A stretch of DNA of 55,576 bases from an uncultured Candidatus Saccharibacteria bacterium (GCA_946406315.1 CAMJKD010000008.1:1-55576), one strand, 5' to 3'. Positions 41,478 to 50,882 are shown, numbered from the stretch's first letter. The notes: a model not told the origin generated them from the sequence alone. Made by a program: numbers and translations.

Positions 41478-43145
41478 CTACTTATTACCGATTATTACAA
41501 TAAAGTCCGCCTCGTATGTCTCCAATTCGTCAGGTATTTTTGTTTGAAGATCGACATTATAATGCTTTTTAAGCGCCTTAGCGGTCTTTGTTTTATTATC
41601 ACTAATTTGGTACACTTTCACGCCATCGAAGCCACTCTGACTCTTTGGTGCATTTGTAGTGTCTATTACTTTATAGCCTAGGTCTTCAAGGTTTGTCTTT
41701 TCGCTCGCGGCTACACCGTTCGCTTCCGTGCCATTCATAATGATAATAGTTGCTTCCTCGGATATAAAATCATCACCCCTCATTACATTCTTTAAATAGG
41801 TATTAATGGCTCCATATTCATAAGTGCCGCCTATCGGAACAACATAGGATATACCGTTAATATACGCAGTGGTTAACAGATTCGCCTTCGTTAAGGAAAT
41901 GGTCTCGAGATTTCCCGTATCTAAAGTAGTAGCTAACTTAAGAAGTGTTTTTATTTCTGTATCTTTAAAGTTTGTTCGAACGTTATCGCCTAAGGCTTCT
42001 TTTAGCTTTAGAACAGTTACAAGATCTATATTCCTTTCTTTAGCTTTCTTCGCGATTGCTTCTATGATGCGTTGCTGGAAATATTCGCGACTAAAGTTAC
42101 CTCCAGAGGCGCCGTATCCACCATGTGCATTCCTAGCGCGAGCTACCTGTAAAGCCTGATAGCCAACTAGGTGATACTTAGTATTAGTTTCATAGGCAAA
42201 ATAAGTCTTCCCAACGCTATAATCATATTCCGAAAGACCTTGAGGGTCGGAGACTTCTATGCTAGTCGTATCACTGGAGCAACCATTCTCTTTGTAGTAG
42301 AAACAGACATCGATACCATCGAGCGCGTCTACAACTCTAATTAGCACCTTCCAGTTCACGTGTACACGATAATGAACTTTTAATCCAGTTACCTCTTCGA
42401 ATTTAGCGGCGAGCTTTTCTCCACCTGCTTTTTCCGTCTCTTTTTGTAACTCGGGAGTCTTATCGTTACTATTTAAATAATTAATATACTCACACCAATA
42501 GATTTCATTCATCTTTGATGTAGATGTACATGTTTGCTCAGTTTTAAGGTCGCGCGGTAGGCTTACGGCTTTTATGTCGCCTTTATCTTGATCGATACTT
42601 AATATCATCATAGCATCAGTTAGCCAGCCACCATCATATTGCGGGTCGTCCATGACATATCCTTCGGTGCCAAAGATGAGAATATTTGTACGGCCATTTT
42701 CATCTTTCTCTAATGGTGTGTCTGGGTCGGAAAATAGGACGTTTAGGATATTGCCATTGTCGGTAACCGTAGAGATGAAGTTGTTCAAGTAAAGAAACGC
42801 TCCGCCGCCAGCTAAGACTAATAAAATAACGACAGCAATAACAACTCTTTTTAACACTTTATGCTTCTTTTTTGTCCGTTTCTTTGACTTTTTCTTTTGT
42901 GGAACCTCGACTAAATTCGTCGGATTTACATCTTGAATTTCCGATAAATACTCCGTTACTAATTTATCGCGTTTTTCTTCTTTGACAGGTACAACTTTAC
43001 GCTTAGGTGCCTTCTTACGATCTAAGCCAAGCGTCCTGCTTTCATTATTAACAGTTTTCGAAGCTCGTGTCATCGAAACTGCTGCTTTATTTGTTTTATT
43101 ACTCCCACTTCTCCGTTGAAGTCCATCTATAGACTTATTACTCAT
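41478..43145 (-). CDS. LytR-CpsA-Psr family protein with LytR_C domain
   Basis: A 555-aa membrane-anchored protein. A basic cytoplasmic N-terminus (1-100) precedes one span (about 101-120). The LCP catalytic domain covers about 150-430: TNILIFGTEGY, DAMMILSIDQDKGDIKAVSLPRDL (in part: DAMMILSIDQDKG, SLPRDL), and RARNAHGGYG, the core Asp/Arg pattern that binds polyprenyl phosphates. The C-terminal 90 residues match the LytR_C domain (IIIMNGTEANGVAASEKTNL). Such enzymes transfer glycopolymers from lipid carriers to the wall, in line with the glycan cluster that starts beside it. Its promoter has an extended -10 box six bases from ATG, back to back with that of galE. Confidence 0.93.
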   Translation of the reverse strand: MSNKSIDGLQRRSGSNKTNKAAVSMTRASKTVNNESRTLGLDRKKAPKRKVVPVKEEKRDKLVTEYLSEIQDVNPTNLVEVPQKKKSKKRTKKKHKVLKRVVIAVVILLVLAGGGAFLYLNNFISTVTDNGNILNVLFSDPDTPLEKDENGRTNILIFGTEGYVMDDPQYDGGWLTDAMMILSIDQDKGDIKAVSLPRDLKTEQTCTSTSKMNEIYWCEYINYLNSNDKTPELQKETEKAGGEKLAAKFEEVTGLKVHYRVHVNWKVLIRVVDALDGIDVCFYYKENGCSSDTTSIEVSDPQGLSEYDYSVGKTYFAYETNTKYHLVGYQALQVARARNAHGGYGASGGNFSREYFQQRIIEAIAKKAKERNIDLVTVLKLKEALGDNVRTNFKDTEIKTLLKLATTLDTGNLETISLTKANLLTTAYINGISYVVPIGGTYEYGAINTYLKNVMRGDDFISEEATIIIMNGTEANGVAASEKTNLEDLGYKVIDTTNAPKSQSGFDGVKVYQISDNKTKTAKALKKHYNVDLQTKIPDELETYEADFIVIIGNK

Positions 43146-43151
43146 TACATT

Positions 43152-43160
43152 ATTTTATCA
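43152..43160 (-). promoter_or_regulatory. Extended -10 box of the LytR-CpsA-Psr gene
   Basis: On the minus strand TGATAAAAT is followed by AATGTA and then ATG at 43145: a six-base gap. Confidence 0.6.
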
Positions 43161-43169
43161 TATCTTATA

Positions 43170-43178
43170 TGGTAAAAT
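43170..43178 (+). promoter_or_regulatory. Extended -10 box of galE, leaderless
   Basis: TGGTAAAAT is followed by ATATGC and then ATG at 43185. It lies nine bases from the oppositely oriented box for the LytR gene, so the two promoters are compact and divergent. Confidence 0.65.
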
Positions 43179-43184
43179 ATATGC

Positions 43185-44192
43185 ATGAAGAAAATCTTAG
43201 CTACGGGTGGTACAGGGTATATCGGCTCCCATACTGTTGTTGAGTTAATTCAATCTGGATATGAGGTAGATATTGTTGATAATCTTTTCAATAGTAAAGC
43301 TACAGTCATTGATGAGATTTTTAAAATAACGGGAAAGAAACCAAAATTTTTTAAGGCCGATTTACTAAATAAAGAAGAGATATCGGAAATTTTCGCTAAC
43401 AATCATTACGATACTGTGCTTCATTTTGCAGGCCTTAAAGCGGTTGGCGAATCGGTTGAAAAACCATTATTATATTATCGCAACAATATTGAGGGTACAG
43501 TTAATTTATTAGAAATAATGCAGGCGCACGACGTTAACGAAATTATTTTTTCTTCGTCGGCTACCGTATATGGCGTACAAGAATCTCCGGAATATATCGA
43601 GACAATGCAAACTGGAGTCGGTATTTCAAACCCATATGGTCGCACTAAGTATTTCATTGAAGAAATCATTAAGGATCAGGCAATTGCAAACGATAACTTC
43701 AAGGCTATATTATTACGATACTTCAATCCAGTTGGTGCGCATCCGTCTGGTTTAATTGGTGAAGACCCGAATGGTATTCCGAATAATCTTATGCCAATCA
43801 TCATGCGCGTTTCAGACGGCAGAATTCCTGAGTTATCGGTCTATGGCAACGATTATCCGACTGAAGACGGCACGTGTCGCCGTGACTATATTCATGTTGT
43901 AGATTTAGCAAAGGGCCACACAGTTTGTCTCAATCATCTTGAAAAAGGAGTAAAAATCTACAATCTAGGTTCTGGTGCTCCGAATTCTGTTATGGAAATA
44001 ATTGCCGCTTTTGAAAAAGCAAGCGGAGAAAAACTTCCATATAAAATCGTTGGGCGTAGAGCGGGTGATTTAGCGGAATTCTGGGCAAATGCAAATAAAG
44101 CCAATAAAGAACTGAATTGGTCAACAGAACTATCAATCGACGACGCTATGCGCGACACTATTAATTTTTTAAAAAATAATAAAGGTAAATAA
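43185..44192 (+). CDS. galE: UDP-glucose 4-epimerase
   Basis: A 335-aa short-chain dehydrogenase-type epimerase interconverting UDP-glucose and UDP-galactose. The NAD-binding TGGTGYIGSH (residues 7-16) opens the protein; SSSATVYG (123-130) supplies the catalytic Ser, and YGRTK provides Tyr151 and Lys155. The substrate region RYFNPVGAHPSG and the C-terminal RRAGDLAE are standard. It probably supplies UDP-Gal for the glycan cluster and, through UDP-galactopyranose mutase at 49751, for galactofuranose. It is followed one base later by the chain-length-type gene. Leaderless promoter. Confidence 0.95.
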   Translation: MKKILATGGTGYIGSHTVVELIQSGYEVDIVDNLFNSKATVIDEIFKITGKKPKFFKADLLNKEEISEIFANNHYDTVLHFAGLKAVGESVEKPLLYYRNNIEGTVNLLEIMQAHDVNEIIFSSSATVYGVQESPEYIETMQTGVGISNPYGRTKYFIEEIIKDQAIANDNFKAILLRYFNPVGAHPSGLIGEDPNGIPNNLMPIIMRVSDGRIPELSVYGNDYPTEDGTCRRDYIHVVDLAKGHTVCLNHLEKGVKIYNLGSGAPNSVMEIIAAFEKASGEKLPYKIVGRRAGDLAEFWANANKANKELNWSTELSIDDAMRDTINFLKNNKGK

Positions 44193-44193
44193 T

Positions 44194-44772
44194 ATGAGTA
44201 CAAAAAAGAATAATTATTCATTCACTATTAAAGACTATTTCAAATACCTAAAAGTTTATCGTCTATTTATTATCATTTTTGCATTAATTGGCATAATTGG
44301 TGGTCTTATATATATAAGCATTAATAAGGCAACTTATTCTGCAACCGCAAAAATAATCGTCTATAACGCTGAAATTGACCAGGGTAGCCCCGCTTCGCCA
44401 TATATGCAATTTAGGGACATATTTATGAGTGATATAATTCTCGAAGAAAAAATCGGTATCAGTGATGCTTCGACTCATCTGGATGTCAAAGAGCTAACTC
44501 GCGGCGTTTTTGTTATTACTGACACGGAGTCGAGTGCCGATGAGGCAGTAAATAATATTAAGAAAATTAGTGACAATATCGGCGTTCTAATCCAAGAGGT
44601 CTATAGTGATTATGAGGCATATGAAATATCAATCTTATCACTAGACGATCAAGCCACTCCAAGTACTTCTGTTAAAAAGAATATCTTCACATGCATAGCT
44701 GCAACTTTAGGAATGGTATTCTTGGCTGCGATTATCCTCTTTATTAAATTTGATTTTGCCGTGGAGAAATAA
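44194..44772 (+). CDS. Wzz/YveK-type polysaccharide chain-length protein
   Basis: A 192-aa protein with two spans (about 28-47 and 167-186) and an extracellular loop between, the plan of capsule chain-length regulators (Wzz, YveK). The N-terminal KDYFKYLKVYRLFIIIF and the paired repeated SATAKI strand match the family. No tyrosine kinase domain is fused; the C-terminus ends with a short basic tail. It lies directly after galE and overlaps the next glycosyltransferase by one base (TAATG), so it belongs to the polymer operon. It would control polymer length at the flippase/polymerase stage. Confidence 0.85.
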   Translation: MSTKKNNYSFTIKDYFKYLKVYRLFIIIFALIGIIGGLIYISINKATYSATAKIIVYNAEIDQGSPASPYMQFRDIFMSDIILEEKIGISDASTHLDVKELTRGVFVITDTESSADEAVNNIKKISDNIGVLIQEVYSDYEAYEISILSLDDQATPSTSVKKNIFTCIAATLGMVFLAAIILFIKFDFAVEK

Positions 44773-45770
44773 TGTCTGAGAAAATTCTTTCAATTTCTGT
44801 AGCAGCCTATAATCTCGGAGAGATGATAGAAGATAATCTGAAATCATTTTGCGATTCCGGCGTAATTGATGACATCGAGGTTTTAGTTATTAATGATGAA
44901 TCGACGGATGATACGGTTAAACGTGCCGAAAAATATGCTAAAAAATACCCAAAATCAATCAAAGTAATTACGCAGAAAAACGCTGGCCCCGGCGCTACGG
45001 TTAATAATGGTATTAAAAATGCCACCGGTAAGTATTTTAGAATGGTGGATGGCGATGACTGGGTTAATCCAAAAGATTTTGCAAAGCTGATTGAGAAACT
45101 TAAAAAACTAGACGTCGACGCAGTGTTCACGAACTACACGCCATTCCATCAACGTAAGCAAAAATACCTTCCCACTGTTAAGACGGATAATATGATACCT
45201 AATGTGGTTTTTGATTTTAAGGATTATGAATACCATTGGAATCCGCCTCTTCGTATGCATCACTCAATTTTTCGTACTGATATTATGAAAAAACACGTCA
45301 AACTTGATAACGGTTTTTATACTGACACCGAATATATGTTTTATCCTACGCCGTACTTAAAGAAGGTGATTTACCTTGATTTGGATATCTACCAATATCG
45401 TGTTGGTATGCCGGGGCAGAGTACCAGTCCAGAAAAAATGCGCAAAAATCGCGCCAATCATCGCAAAATTCTTGACAAGGTCTTGCAGTTCTACGAAGAT
45501 GTTAGCGATAAATTGGAGCCAAAAGTTGACTACTATTTAGCGCGTCAAGTTGCTGGTCTTATTATTAATCATTTAGACATATTGTTACTTATTCACGATA
45601 AAACCATGACGCAAGATATCAAGTACCTTTATGCGGAAATTGAAAAAGCACATCCAGAAATCTACAAAGTTTTACGAAAAGACATTAAGTCCCGCATTAT
45701 TGCTGGAAGCGGATATTTATTAACGCAGCCATTCTCATTCTATCTAAGAGAAAGATATAAACATATCTAA
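44772..45770 (+). CDS. Family 2 glycosyltransferase
   Basis: A 332-aa GT-A fold glycosyltransferase. The N-terminal ISVAAYNLGEMIEDNL, the nucleotide motif INDESTDDT (about 36-44), and the metal-binding DGDD at about 95-98 are the GT2 hallmarks. The C-terminal part has a conserved WNPPLRMHHSIFRTD segment and many Tyr residues, and no membrane span. It transfers a sugar from a nucleotide donor to the growing lipid-linked repeat unit. The donor and acceptor are unknown. It is coupled to the Wzz-like gene by a one-base overlap and to the flippase by a two-base gap. Confidence 0.9.
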   Translation: MSEKILSISVAAYNLGEMIEDNLKSFCDSGVIDDIEVLVINDESTDDTVKRAEKYAKKYPKSIKVITQKNAGPGATVNNGIKNATGKYFRMVDGDDWVNPKDFAKLIEKLKKLDVDAVFTNYTPFHQRKQKYLPTVKTDNMIPNVVFDFKDYEYHWNPPLRMHHSIFRTDIMKKHVKLDNGFYTDTEYMFYPTPYLKKVIYLDLDIYQYRVGMPGQSTSPEKMRKNRANHRKILDKVLQFYEDVSDKLEPKVDYYLARQVAGLIINHLDILLLIHDKTMTQDIKYLYAEIEKAHPEIYKVLRKDIKSRIIAGSGYLLTQPFSFYLRERYKHI

Positions 45771-45772
45771 TT

Positions 45773-47221
45773 ATGACCAAGAAAAGCGTCAAGAAAAACT
45801 ACATCTACAACCTTGCTTATCAAATTTTATTGGTAATTGTACCTTTTGCTACTATTCCGTATTTGTCACGTATTCTTGGCGTTGAAAATATAGGTATAAA
45901 TAGTTTCACTCTATCGATCGTGTCTTATTTTGTTATGCTTGCAAATATCGGCGTATGGAGCTTGGGACAACGCGAAATTGCACTTCATCAAGACGACCGT
46001 AAAACATACTCGAAAATCTTTTGGGATCTATTTTCCTTCCAGACTATTGTAGGTATAATATCAATCTTAACTTATGCCATTTATGTTACGTTCTTTGGTA
46101 GCTACCCGAACGTGCAGTGGATTATGATTATTAATATCATTGCTGCTGTGGTCGATATGGCTTGGTTCTATTGCGGTCTTGAAGAATATCGCTATATATC
46201 TATTCGTAATATTTTCATTAAGCTATCTAGCGTAGTAGCAATCTTTGCCTTCGTTCATACGAAAGACGATTTACCTATTTACGTGTTAATCAATAGTCTT
46301 TCTTTACTTATCTCGTCGGCTCTGTTATGGATTAAATTCCCTAAGGTTGCCGATAAGCCAGTCTTGAAAGAAATCCGCATTTTTAAGTATTGGAAAGACT
46401 CAATTATTTATTTCTTACCACAAGTGGCTACATCTATTTATACTGTTCTAGATAAAACTATGCTTGGTTTTATTACTAACTCGGAAACGGAAAACGGCTA
46501 CTATGAACAAACCTATAAAATCATCCAATTATGCCTCATTTTAATTACGTCACTTAATGCCGTAATTGCTCCGCGCATGGCCTTTCTCTATGGCAAAGGA
46601 AAGAAAAAGGAGATGCAAGATCGTATGAAAACATCATTTCACTTTATTTACCTAATTGCGTTCCCAATCGTCTTTGGATTGATTGCTATTGGACCCGCAT
46701 TTTCGGCAGTATTCTTCGGTGATGGCTATGAAAAAGTTCAGACTCTCTTACCGTTATTTGCGCCAATAGTATTAATAATATCCGTTAGCAACTGTATTGG
46801 CGGCCAGTTCCTTGTTCCGATTGGTAAACGGGTTCAGACCGCAGCCTATCTATGGCTTGGGGCGGGCGTTAATATTGTTTGTAACCTTATTTTTATACCT
46901 ATGTATGCTAGCTATGGTGCGGCGATTGGGTCGATTATCGCGGAATTGGTTATAACTATTTGCTATATTAATATGCTTAAAAAGTATATGCCATTAAATA
47001 ATGTTTTCAAGCCGATGCTGAACTATTTCTTGTCCGGTGTATTTATGTTTATTGTCTTAATGCTCATTAATCATTTCTGGCCTGATGGTAGTTTATTAGT
47101 GGTTATTTTAAAGATTGCTTGTGGTGCTGTGGTATATTTTGCGGTCTTATTATTAATATTGAGGGACGGTTTTCTTATTAGTGAAGCTGAGAAGACTCTT
47201 GGTAAAATAGTCCGTCGCTAA
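45773..47221 (+). CDS. Wzx/MATE-type polysaccharide flippase
   Basis: A 482-aa polytopic protein with about twelve to fourteen spans and a basic N-terminus. The first segment, NLAYQILLVIVPFATIPYLSRILG, and the repeated bundles of aromatic-rich helices match the Wzx/RfbX flippase branch of the MOP exporters. It would move undecaprenyl-linked repeat units across the membrane. It sits after a glycosyltransferase in the same operon and before the LicD genes; the run ends just before a new leaderless promoter at 47233. Confidence 0.92.
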   Translation: MTKKSVKKNYIYNLAYQILLVIVPFATIPYLSRILGVENIGINSFTLSIVSYFVMLANIGVWSLGQREIALHQDDRKTYSKIFWDLFSFQTIVGIISILTYAIYVTFFGSYPNVQWIMIINIIAAVVDMAWFYCGLEEYRYISIRNIFIKLSSVVAIFAFVHTKDDLPIYVLINSLSLLISSALLWIKFPKVADKPVLKEIRIFKYWKDSIIYFLPQVATSIYTVLDKTMLGFITNSETENGYYEQTYKIIQLCLILITSLNAVIAPRMAFLYGKGKKKEMQDRMKTSFHFIYLIAFPIVFGLIAIGPAFSAVFFGDGYEKVQTLLPLFAPIVLIISVSNCIGGQFLVPIGKRVQTAAYLWLGAGVNIVCNLIFIPMYASYGAAIGSIIAELVITICYINMLKKYMPLNNVFKPMLNYFLSGVFMFIVLMLINHFWPDGSLLVVILKIACGAVVYFAVLLLILRDGFLISEAEKTLGKIVRR

Positions 47222-47232
47222 ATACCTCTCTT

Positions 47233-47241
47233 TGCTATAAT
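47233..47241 (+). promoter_or_regulatory. Extended -10 box of the first LicD gene, leaderless
   Basis: TGCTATAAT, the perfect -10 consensus with TG extension, is followed by ATTCCT and then ATG at 47248. Confidence 0.7.
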
Positions 47242-47247
47242 ATTCCT

Positions 47248-48153
47248 ATGAGTGTGAAGGGAGAAAAGAGAGCTAAAAAACTCTCTTTAGAGACTGAGAC
47301 TAGAGATGGCTACCGCATATCAAAGGAAATGAAGGGAATCTGGCAGGTTCAGCTCGACCTACTCGAGAAATTCATCGATATTTGCAACAGGCATAATCTT
47401 GACTACTCATTGTACGCCGGGACTGCTATCGGTGCAGTGCGTCATAAGGGCTATATACCTTGGGATGACGATATTGATGTTGTTATGATGCGCGACCAAT
47501 ATAATAAGTTTTTGCAATATGCAAAAACAGAACTTAAAGAACCATACTTTATTGAAAACGAGGAATCTGAACCAGATTTCTATCGTCAATATACTCAATT
47601 GCGCCGTTCGGATACTACTGCCATTATAGATATCGACCTGGAGTATAACTATAACTGCGGTATCTCAATAGATATCTTCGTAATGGATAAGGTTCCGAAC
47701 GATCTTAAAAAACGAGAAAGATTTATTAGAAATATTGACTTCATGCGTAAATTGTTCCTTTTTCATCGTGGCAATAAAGTAAAAAAACTGATTCAGGCCG
47801 TTATAAAACCTCGCTATGTAATCAAGAAGTGTGCGAAATATATTCAAAAATATAAAGACGACCCTAACGCTGAAAGGTGTGGTATTATTGGTTTTCGTCC
47901 GCACGATAGATATAGAAAAACCGCTTGGTTTAGAAAAGGTAATTTTAAAGAAGTACCATTTGAATATCTGACTGCTAAAATAACTAAGGACTATGACGAA
48001 TATCTTACTTTTGTGTATGGTGATTATATGAAGCCGCCAAAAGAAAAAATGAGTGGCGTCGGCTACGAGCGTAGTAAAACATTTTTTGATACTAAAAGAA
48101 GTTATCTTTACTATCGAGATAAAAAAGAGGAAGTGCGCAAGTTATTATCATGA
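47248..48153 (+). CDS. LicD family phosphotransferase (first copy)
   Basis: A 301-aa member of the LicD family, which attaches phosphorylated groups such as phosphocholine to teichoic acids or capsules. The core nucleotidyltransferase motif is intact: GTAIGAVRHKGYIPWDDDID (about 58-77). An upstream conserved KGIWQVQLDLLEKFIDIC helix leads to it. It is translationally coupled to the next LicD gene by an ATGA overlap. No choline-uptake or LicC gene is visible, so the moiety may be different. The promoter is leaderless. Confidence 0.9.
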   Translation: MSVKGEKRAKKLSLETETRDGYRISKEMKGIWQVQLDLLEKFIDICNRHNLDYSLYAGTAIGAVRHKGYIPWDDDIDVVMMRDQYNKFLQYAKTELKEPYFIENEESEPDFYRQYTQLRRSDTTAIIDIDLEYNYNCGISIDIFVMDKVPNDLKKRERFIRNIDFMRKLFLFHRGNKVKKLIQAVIKPRYVIKKCAKYIQKYKDDPNAERCGIIGFRPHDRYRKTAWFRKGNFKEVPFEYLTAKITKDYDEYLTFVYGDYMKPPKEKMSGVGYERSKTFFDTKRSYLYYRDKKEEVRKLLS

Positions 48154-49037
48154 CCAAAACTCCCATCGATTTTAAAGTAACTAAACAACGTCGTGCTGTC
48201 TGGCGTACTGAGCTCGAAATGCTCGAGGAATTCAAACGAGTCTGCAAAAAGCATCACTTGCGGTATTTTGCTTTTGGCGGCACTATGCTTGGCGCCATTC
48301 GTCATAAAGGTTTTATTCCGTGGGATGACGATATTGACTTAGCTATGTTGCGTTCGGATTATGATAAATTACGCACGGTTGCTAATAAAGAGTTTAAGAA
48401 GCCGTATTTCTTTCAAACCGATTATAATGATAGACTTTTCCGCGGTCACGCTCAGCTTCGTAAATCCGACACTACTGGCATTATGATTGAAGAGATGAAT
48501 TGCAAATATAATCAAGGTATTTTTATTGATATCTTTCCGCTAGACGAGTATCCAGCCGATGACGTATTGCGTAAAAAACAACAAACGCGACTATTCTTTA
48601 TTGGCGGTACGCTTCGCAATTATTATCGAAATACTGGCAAGTTTTTCGAAAAAATCGACCATATTTTAGCAGGCATAATCGTTTGGCTACATGGTGGCCC
48701 GGCAAAATTCTTTGCTATATATGAAAAAATTGCCCGCCAATATAATGACAAAGGAAATGGCATTGTTGGTGCATTAAGTGTCAATTATGGTAAAGAAGTA
48801 GATTATATGAGGATCGAAGACCTGCAAAAGTTTAAAGATATGCCTTTTGAAGATACGAATATTAGTATGCCGCTTACATACGACGAAATTCTCACTCAGC
48901 ACTTTGGCGACTACATGAAACCAGCCCAGGTGCCAAATACGCATGGTGATGTTTATTTCTCAACAAATATCCCATACGAAACATTTATCGAAAAAGTTAA
49001 GAATAGAGAAATAGAAGCGGAAGATTATTTACTGTAA
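48150..49037 (+). CDS. LicD family phosphotransferase (second copy)
   Basis: A 295-aa paralog of the preceding protein, with the same core GTMLGAIRHKGFIPWDDDID (about 47-66) and the same WRTELEMLEEFKRVC helix before it. The remainder has diverged. Two LicD proteins in a row suggest two positions or moieties on one polymer. The start overlaps the upstream stop (ATGA). It is followed nine bases later by the IspD/TarI-like gene, whose CDP-activated product could be one donor. Confidence 0.9.
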   Translation: MTKTPIDFKVTKQRRAVWRTELEMLEEFKRVCKKHHLRYFAFGGTMLGAIRHKGFIPWDDDIDLAMLRSDYDKLRTVANKEFKKPYFFQTDYNDRLFRGHAQLRKSDTTGIMIEEMNCKYNQGIFIDIFPLDEYPADDVLRKKQQTRLFFIGGTLRNYYRNTGKFFEKIDHILAGIIVWLHGGPAKFFAIYEKIARQYNDKGNGIVGALSVNYGKEVDYMRIEDLQKFKDMPFEDTNISMPLTYDEILTQHFGDYMKPAQVPNTHGDVYFSTNIPYETFIEKVKNREIEAEDYLL

Positions 49038-49046
49038 AGGAGTAGA

Positions 49047-49751
49047 ATGCTGTATACGTTATTGTTAGCCGGTGGAAAAGGAACACGTATAGGAAACACG
49101 GGTGTTCCAAAACAATTTATGAACATTAAAGGTCAACCAATTATTGTCCGTACGCTCAAGAAGCTCTTAAAGCAACCTAAGATTAATAAAATCGTGATAG
49201 TCTGCAATAAGAGCTATTGCGCCTATTTGACAGATTTGTTGCAAGAATATAGTTTCAATAAGGATATTTATGTTACCGAGGGCGGCGAAAATCGTTTTGA
49301 TTCAATCTTTTCTGGTATTAAATATATCAATAAAACCTTTCATCCAAATTCTTCCGATAGTTTTATGATTCACGATTCGGTTCGTCCATTCATAGACGAT
49401 GAAGTTCTAAGCAAAGCGATTGACTCGTCTGAGAAGTATCCAGCCATTTCCGTCGCAAATCCCCTCGCTATTAATATTATCTCTTCTGACAATAAAGGTA
49501 ATATAGTAAAAATCTTTCCGCGCGAAAACCTATATACCGATGAATCTCCGCAAATCTTCAATATCCATACATTTATGGAGTATATTAAAAAATATACACC
49601 AGAAGAATTAGCAGAAGTCTCCGATCTCTCGTCTATATTTGTAGATAATCAACATCCAGTACATATAGTTGAGGGTAATACGGACAATATTAAAATTACT
49701 ACCAGCAAGGATATTGCCATAGCTGAAAAATTAATAAGTGAGGAGGATTAA
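49047..49751 (+). CDS. IspD/TarI-family cytidylyltransferase
   Basis: A 234-aa CTP-dependent nucleotidyltransferase. The N-terminal LLAGGKGTRIGNTGVPKQFMNI (in part: LAGGKGTRIG, PKQFM) and the HDSVRPFI motif are family hallmarks. IspD makes CDP-methylerythritol and TarI makes CDP-ribitol; the motifs do not separate them well. Its position between LicD genes and UDP-galactopyranose mutase favours an activated polyol or related head group for the surface polymer rather than isoprenoid synthesis, but no TarJ reductase lies nearby. AGGAG precedes ATG, and its stop overlaps the next ATG (TAATG). Confidence 0.88.
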   Translation: MLYTLLLAGGKGTRIGNTGVPKQFMNIKGQPIIVRTLKKLLKQPKINKIVIVCNKSYCAYLTDLLQEYSFNKDIYVTEGGENRFDSIFSGIKYINKTFHPNSSDSFMIHDSVRPFIDDEVLSKAIDSSEKYPAISVANPLAINIISSDNKGNIVKIFPRENLYTDESPQIFNIHTFMEYIKKYTPEELAEVSDLSSIFVDNQHPVHIVEGNTDNIKITTSKDIAIAEKLISEED

Positions 49752-50851
49752 TGGCGCAAGAATACGATTATTTAATTGTTGGCGCTGGTCTATTTGGTGC
49801 AACTATTGCTCATCGTGCGAAAAAGCAAGGCAAAAAAGTTCTCGTTATAGACAAGCGTAATCATATTGCGGGAAACGTATACACCGAAGAAATTGAGGGC
49901 ATTAATGTGCATAAATACGGAGCACATATTTTTCATACCGACTATAAAGATGTCTGGGATTTTGTAAATTCATTTGTAGAGTTTAATCGTTATACAAATT
50001 CCCCAGTTGCGCGTATTGGCAATGAAATCTACAATATGCCATTCAATATGAATACCTTTGCAAAAATTTGGGACGATGTCTTTACGCCGGAAGACGCTAA
50101 ACGCCGCATTGAGGAGGAGCGTCAAGAAATGGCCGGTAAAGAACCCAAAAACCTTGAAGAACAGGCGATTTCTTTGGTCGGACGTAGTATCTATGAAAAA
50201 CTCATCAAAGGCTACACTGAGAAACAATGGCATCGCGATTGTACTGAATTACCCGCCGATATTATTAAACGCCTTCCGGTACGTTTTATTTACGATAATA
50301 ATTACTTCAATGATCGCTATCAGGGCATCCCGATTGGCGGCTACACGAAGCTAGTCGAAGGCATGTTGGATGGCGTAGAAGTACGACTTAATACTAACTT
50401 TTTCGATAACAAAGAAGAATATCAAAAGATGGCTAAAAAGATTGTCTATACCGGCATGATTGATGAGTACTTTGGTTTCAAACTTGGCCATCTCGAATAT
50501 CGCTCTTTGCGTTTTGACACGCAAGTACTGGATGAAGAGAATCATCAAGGCAGTGCGGTCGTAAATTATACGGGCAGAGAAGTAGACTATACGCGCGTTA
50601 TCGAGCATAAACATTTCGAATCTGTCGAAACGCCAAAAACCGTCATTACCTATGAATATCCGGATGATTGGGATGACCCGAAAAAAGAAGCCTACTATGT
50701 CATAAATGACGAAAAAAATAATGTGCTTGCTGATAAATATCGCGCCTTAGCAAAGAAAGAAAAAAATGTTATATTTGGCGGACGTCTCGCCGAATATAAG
50801 TATTACGACATGGACGATGTTATCAAAAAAGCTTTAGACATAGAAATCTAA
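49751..50851 (+). CDS. glf: UDP-galactopyranose mutase
   Basis: A 366-aa FAD-dependent mutase converting UDP-galactopyranose to UDP-galactofuranose. The dinucleotide motif VGAGLFGATIA (about 9-19), KRNHIAGNVYTEE (about 35-47) and HKYGAHIFHTDYKDVW (in part: YGAHIFHT) are highly characteristic, and the later MPFNMNTF and EKQWHRDCTELP fit too. It is coupled to the upstream cytidylyltransferase gene. With galE at the head of the cluster it completes a route to UDP-Galf. The neighbouring convergent gene has a GlfT-like sequence, so a galactofuranose-containing surface polymer is likely. Confidence 0.96.
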   Translation: MAQEYDYLIVGAGLFGATIAHRAKKQGKKVLVIDKRNHIAGNVYTEEIEGINVHKYGAHIFHTDYKDVWDFVNSFVEFNRYTNSPVARIGNEIYNMPFNMNTFAKIWDDVFTPEDAKRRIEEERQEMAGKEPKNLEEQAISLVGRSIYEKLIKGYTEKQWHRDCTELPADIIKRLPVRFIYDNNYFNDRYQGIPIGGYTKLVEGMLDGVEVRLNTNFFDNKEEYQKMAKKIVYTGMIDEYFGFKLGHLEYRSLRFDTQVLDEENHQGSAVVNYTGREVDYTRVIEHKHFESVETPKTVITYEYPDDWDDPKKEAYYVINDEKNNVLADKYRALAKKEKNVIFGGRLAEYKYYDMDDVIKKALDIEI

Positions 50852-50854
50852 AAT

Positions 50855-50882
50855 AATAACCCCGTCAATTACGGGGTTATTT
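50855..50882. terminator. Bidirectional terminator between glf and the glycosyltransferase operon
   Basis: A perfect 11-base stem AATAACCCCGT / ACGGGGTTATT with loop CAATT. It lies between the two convergent stops and may serve both. Confidence 0.88.
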
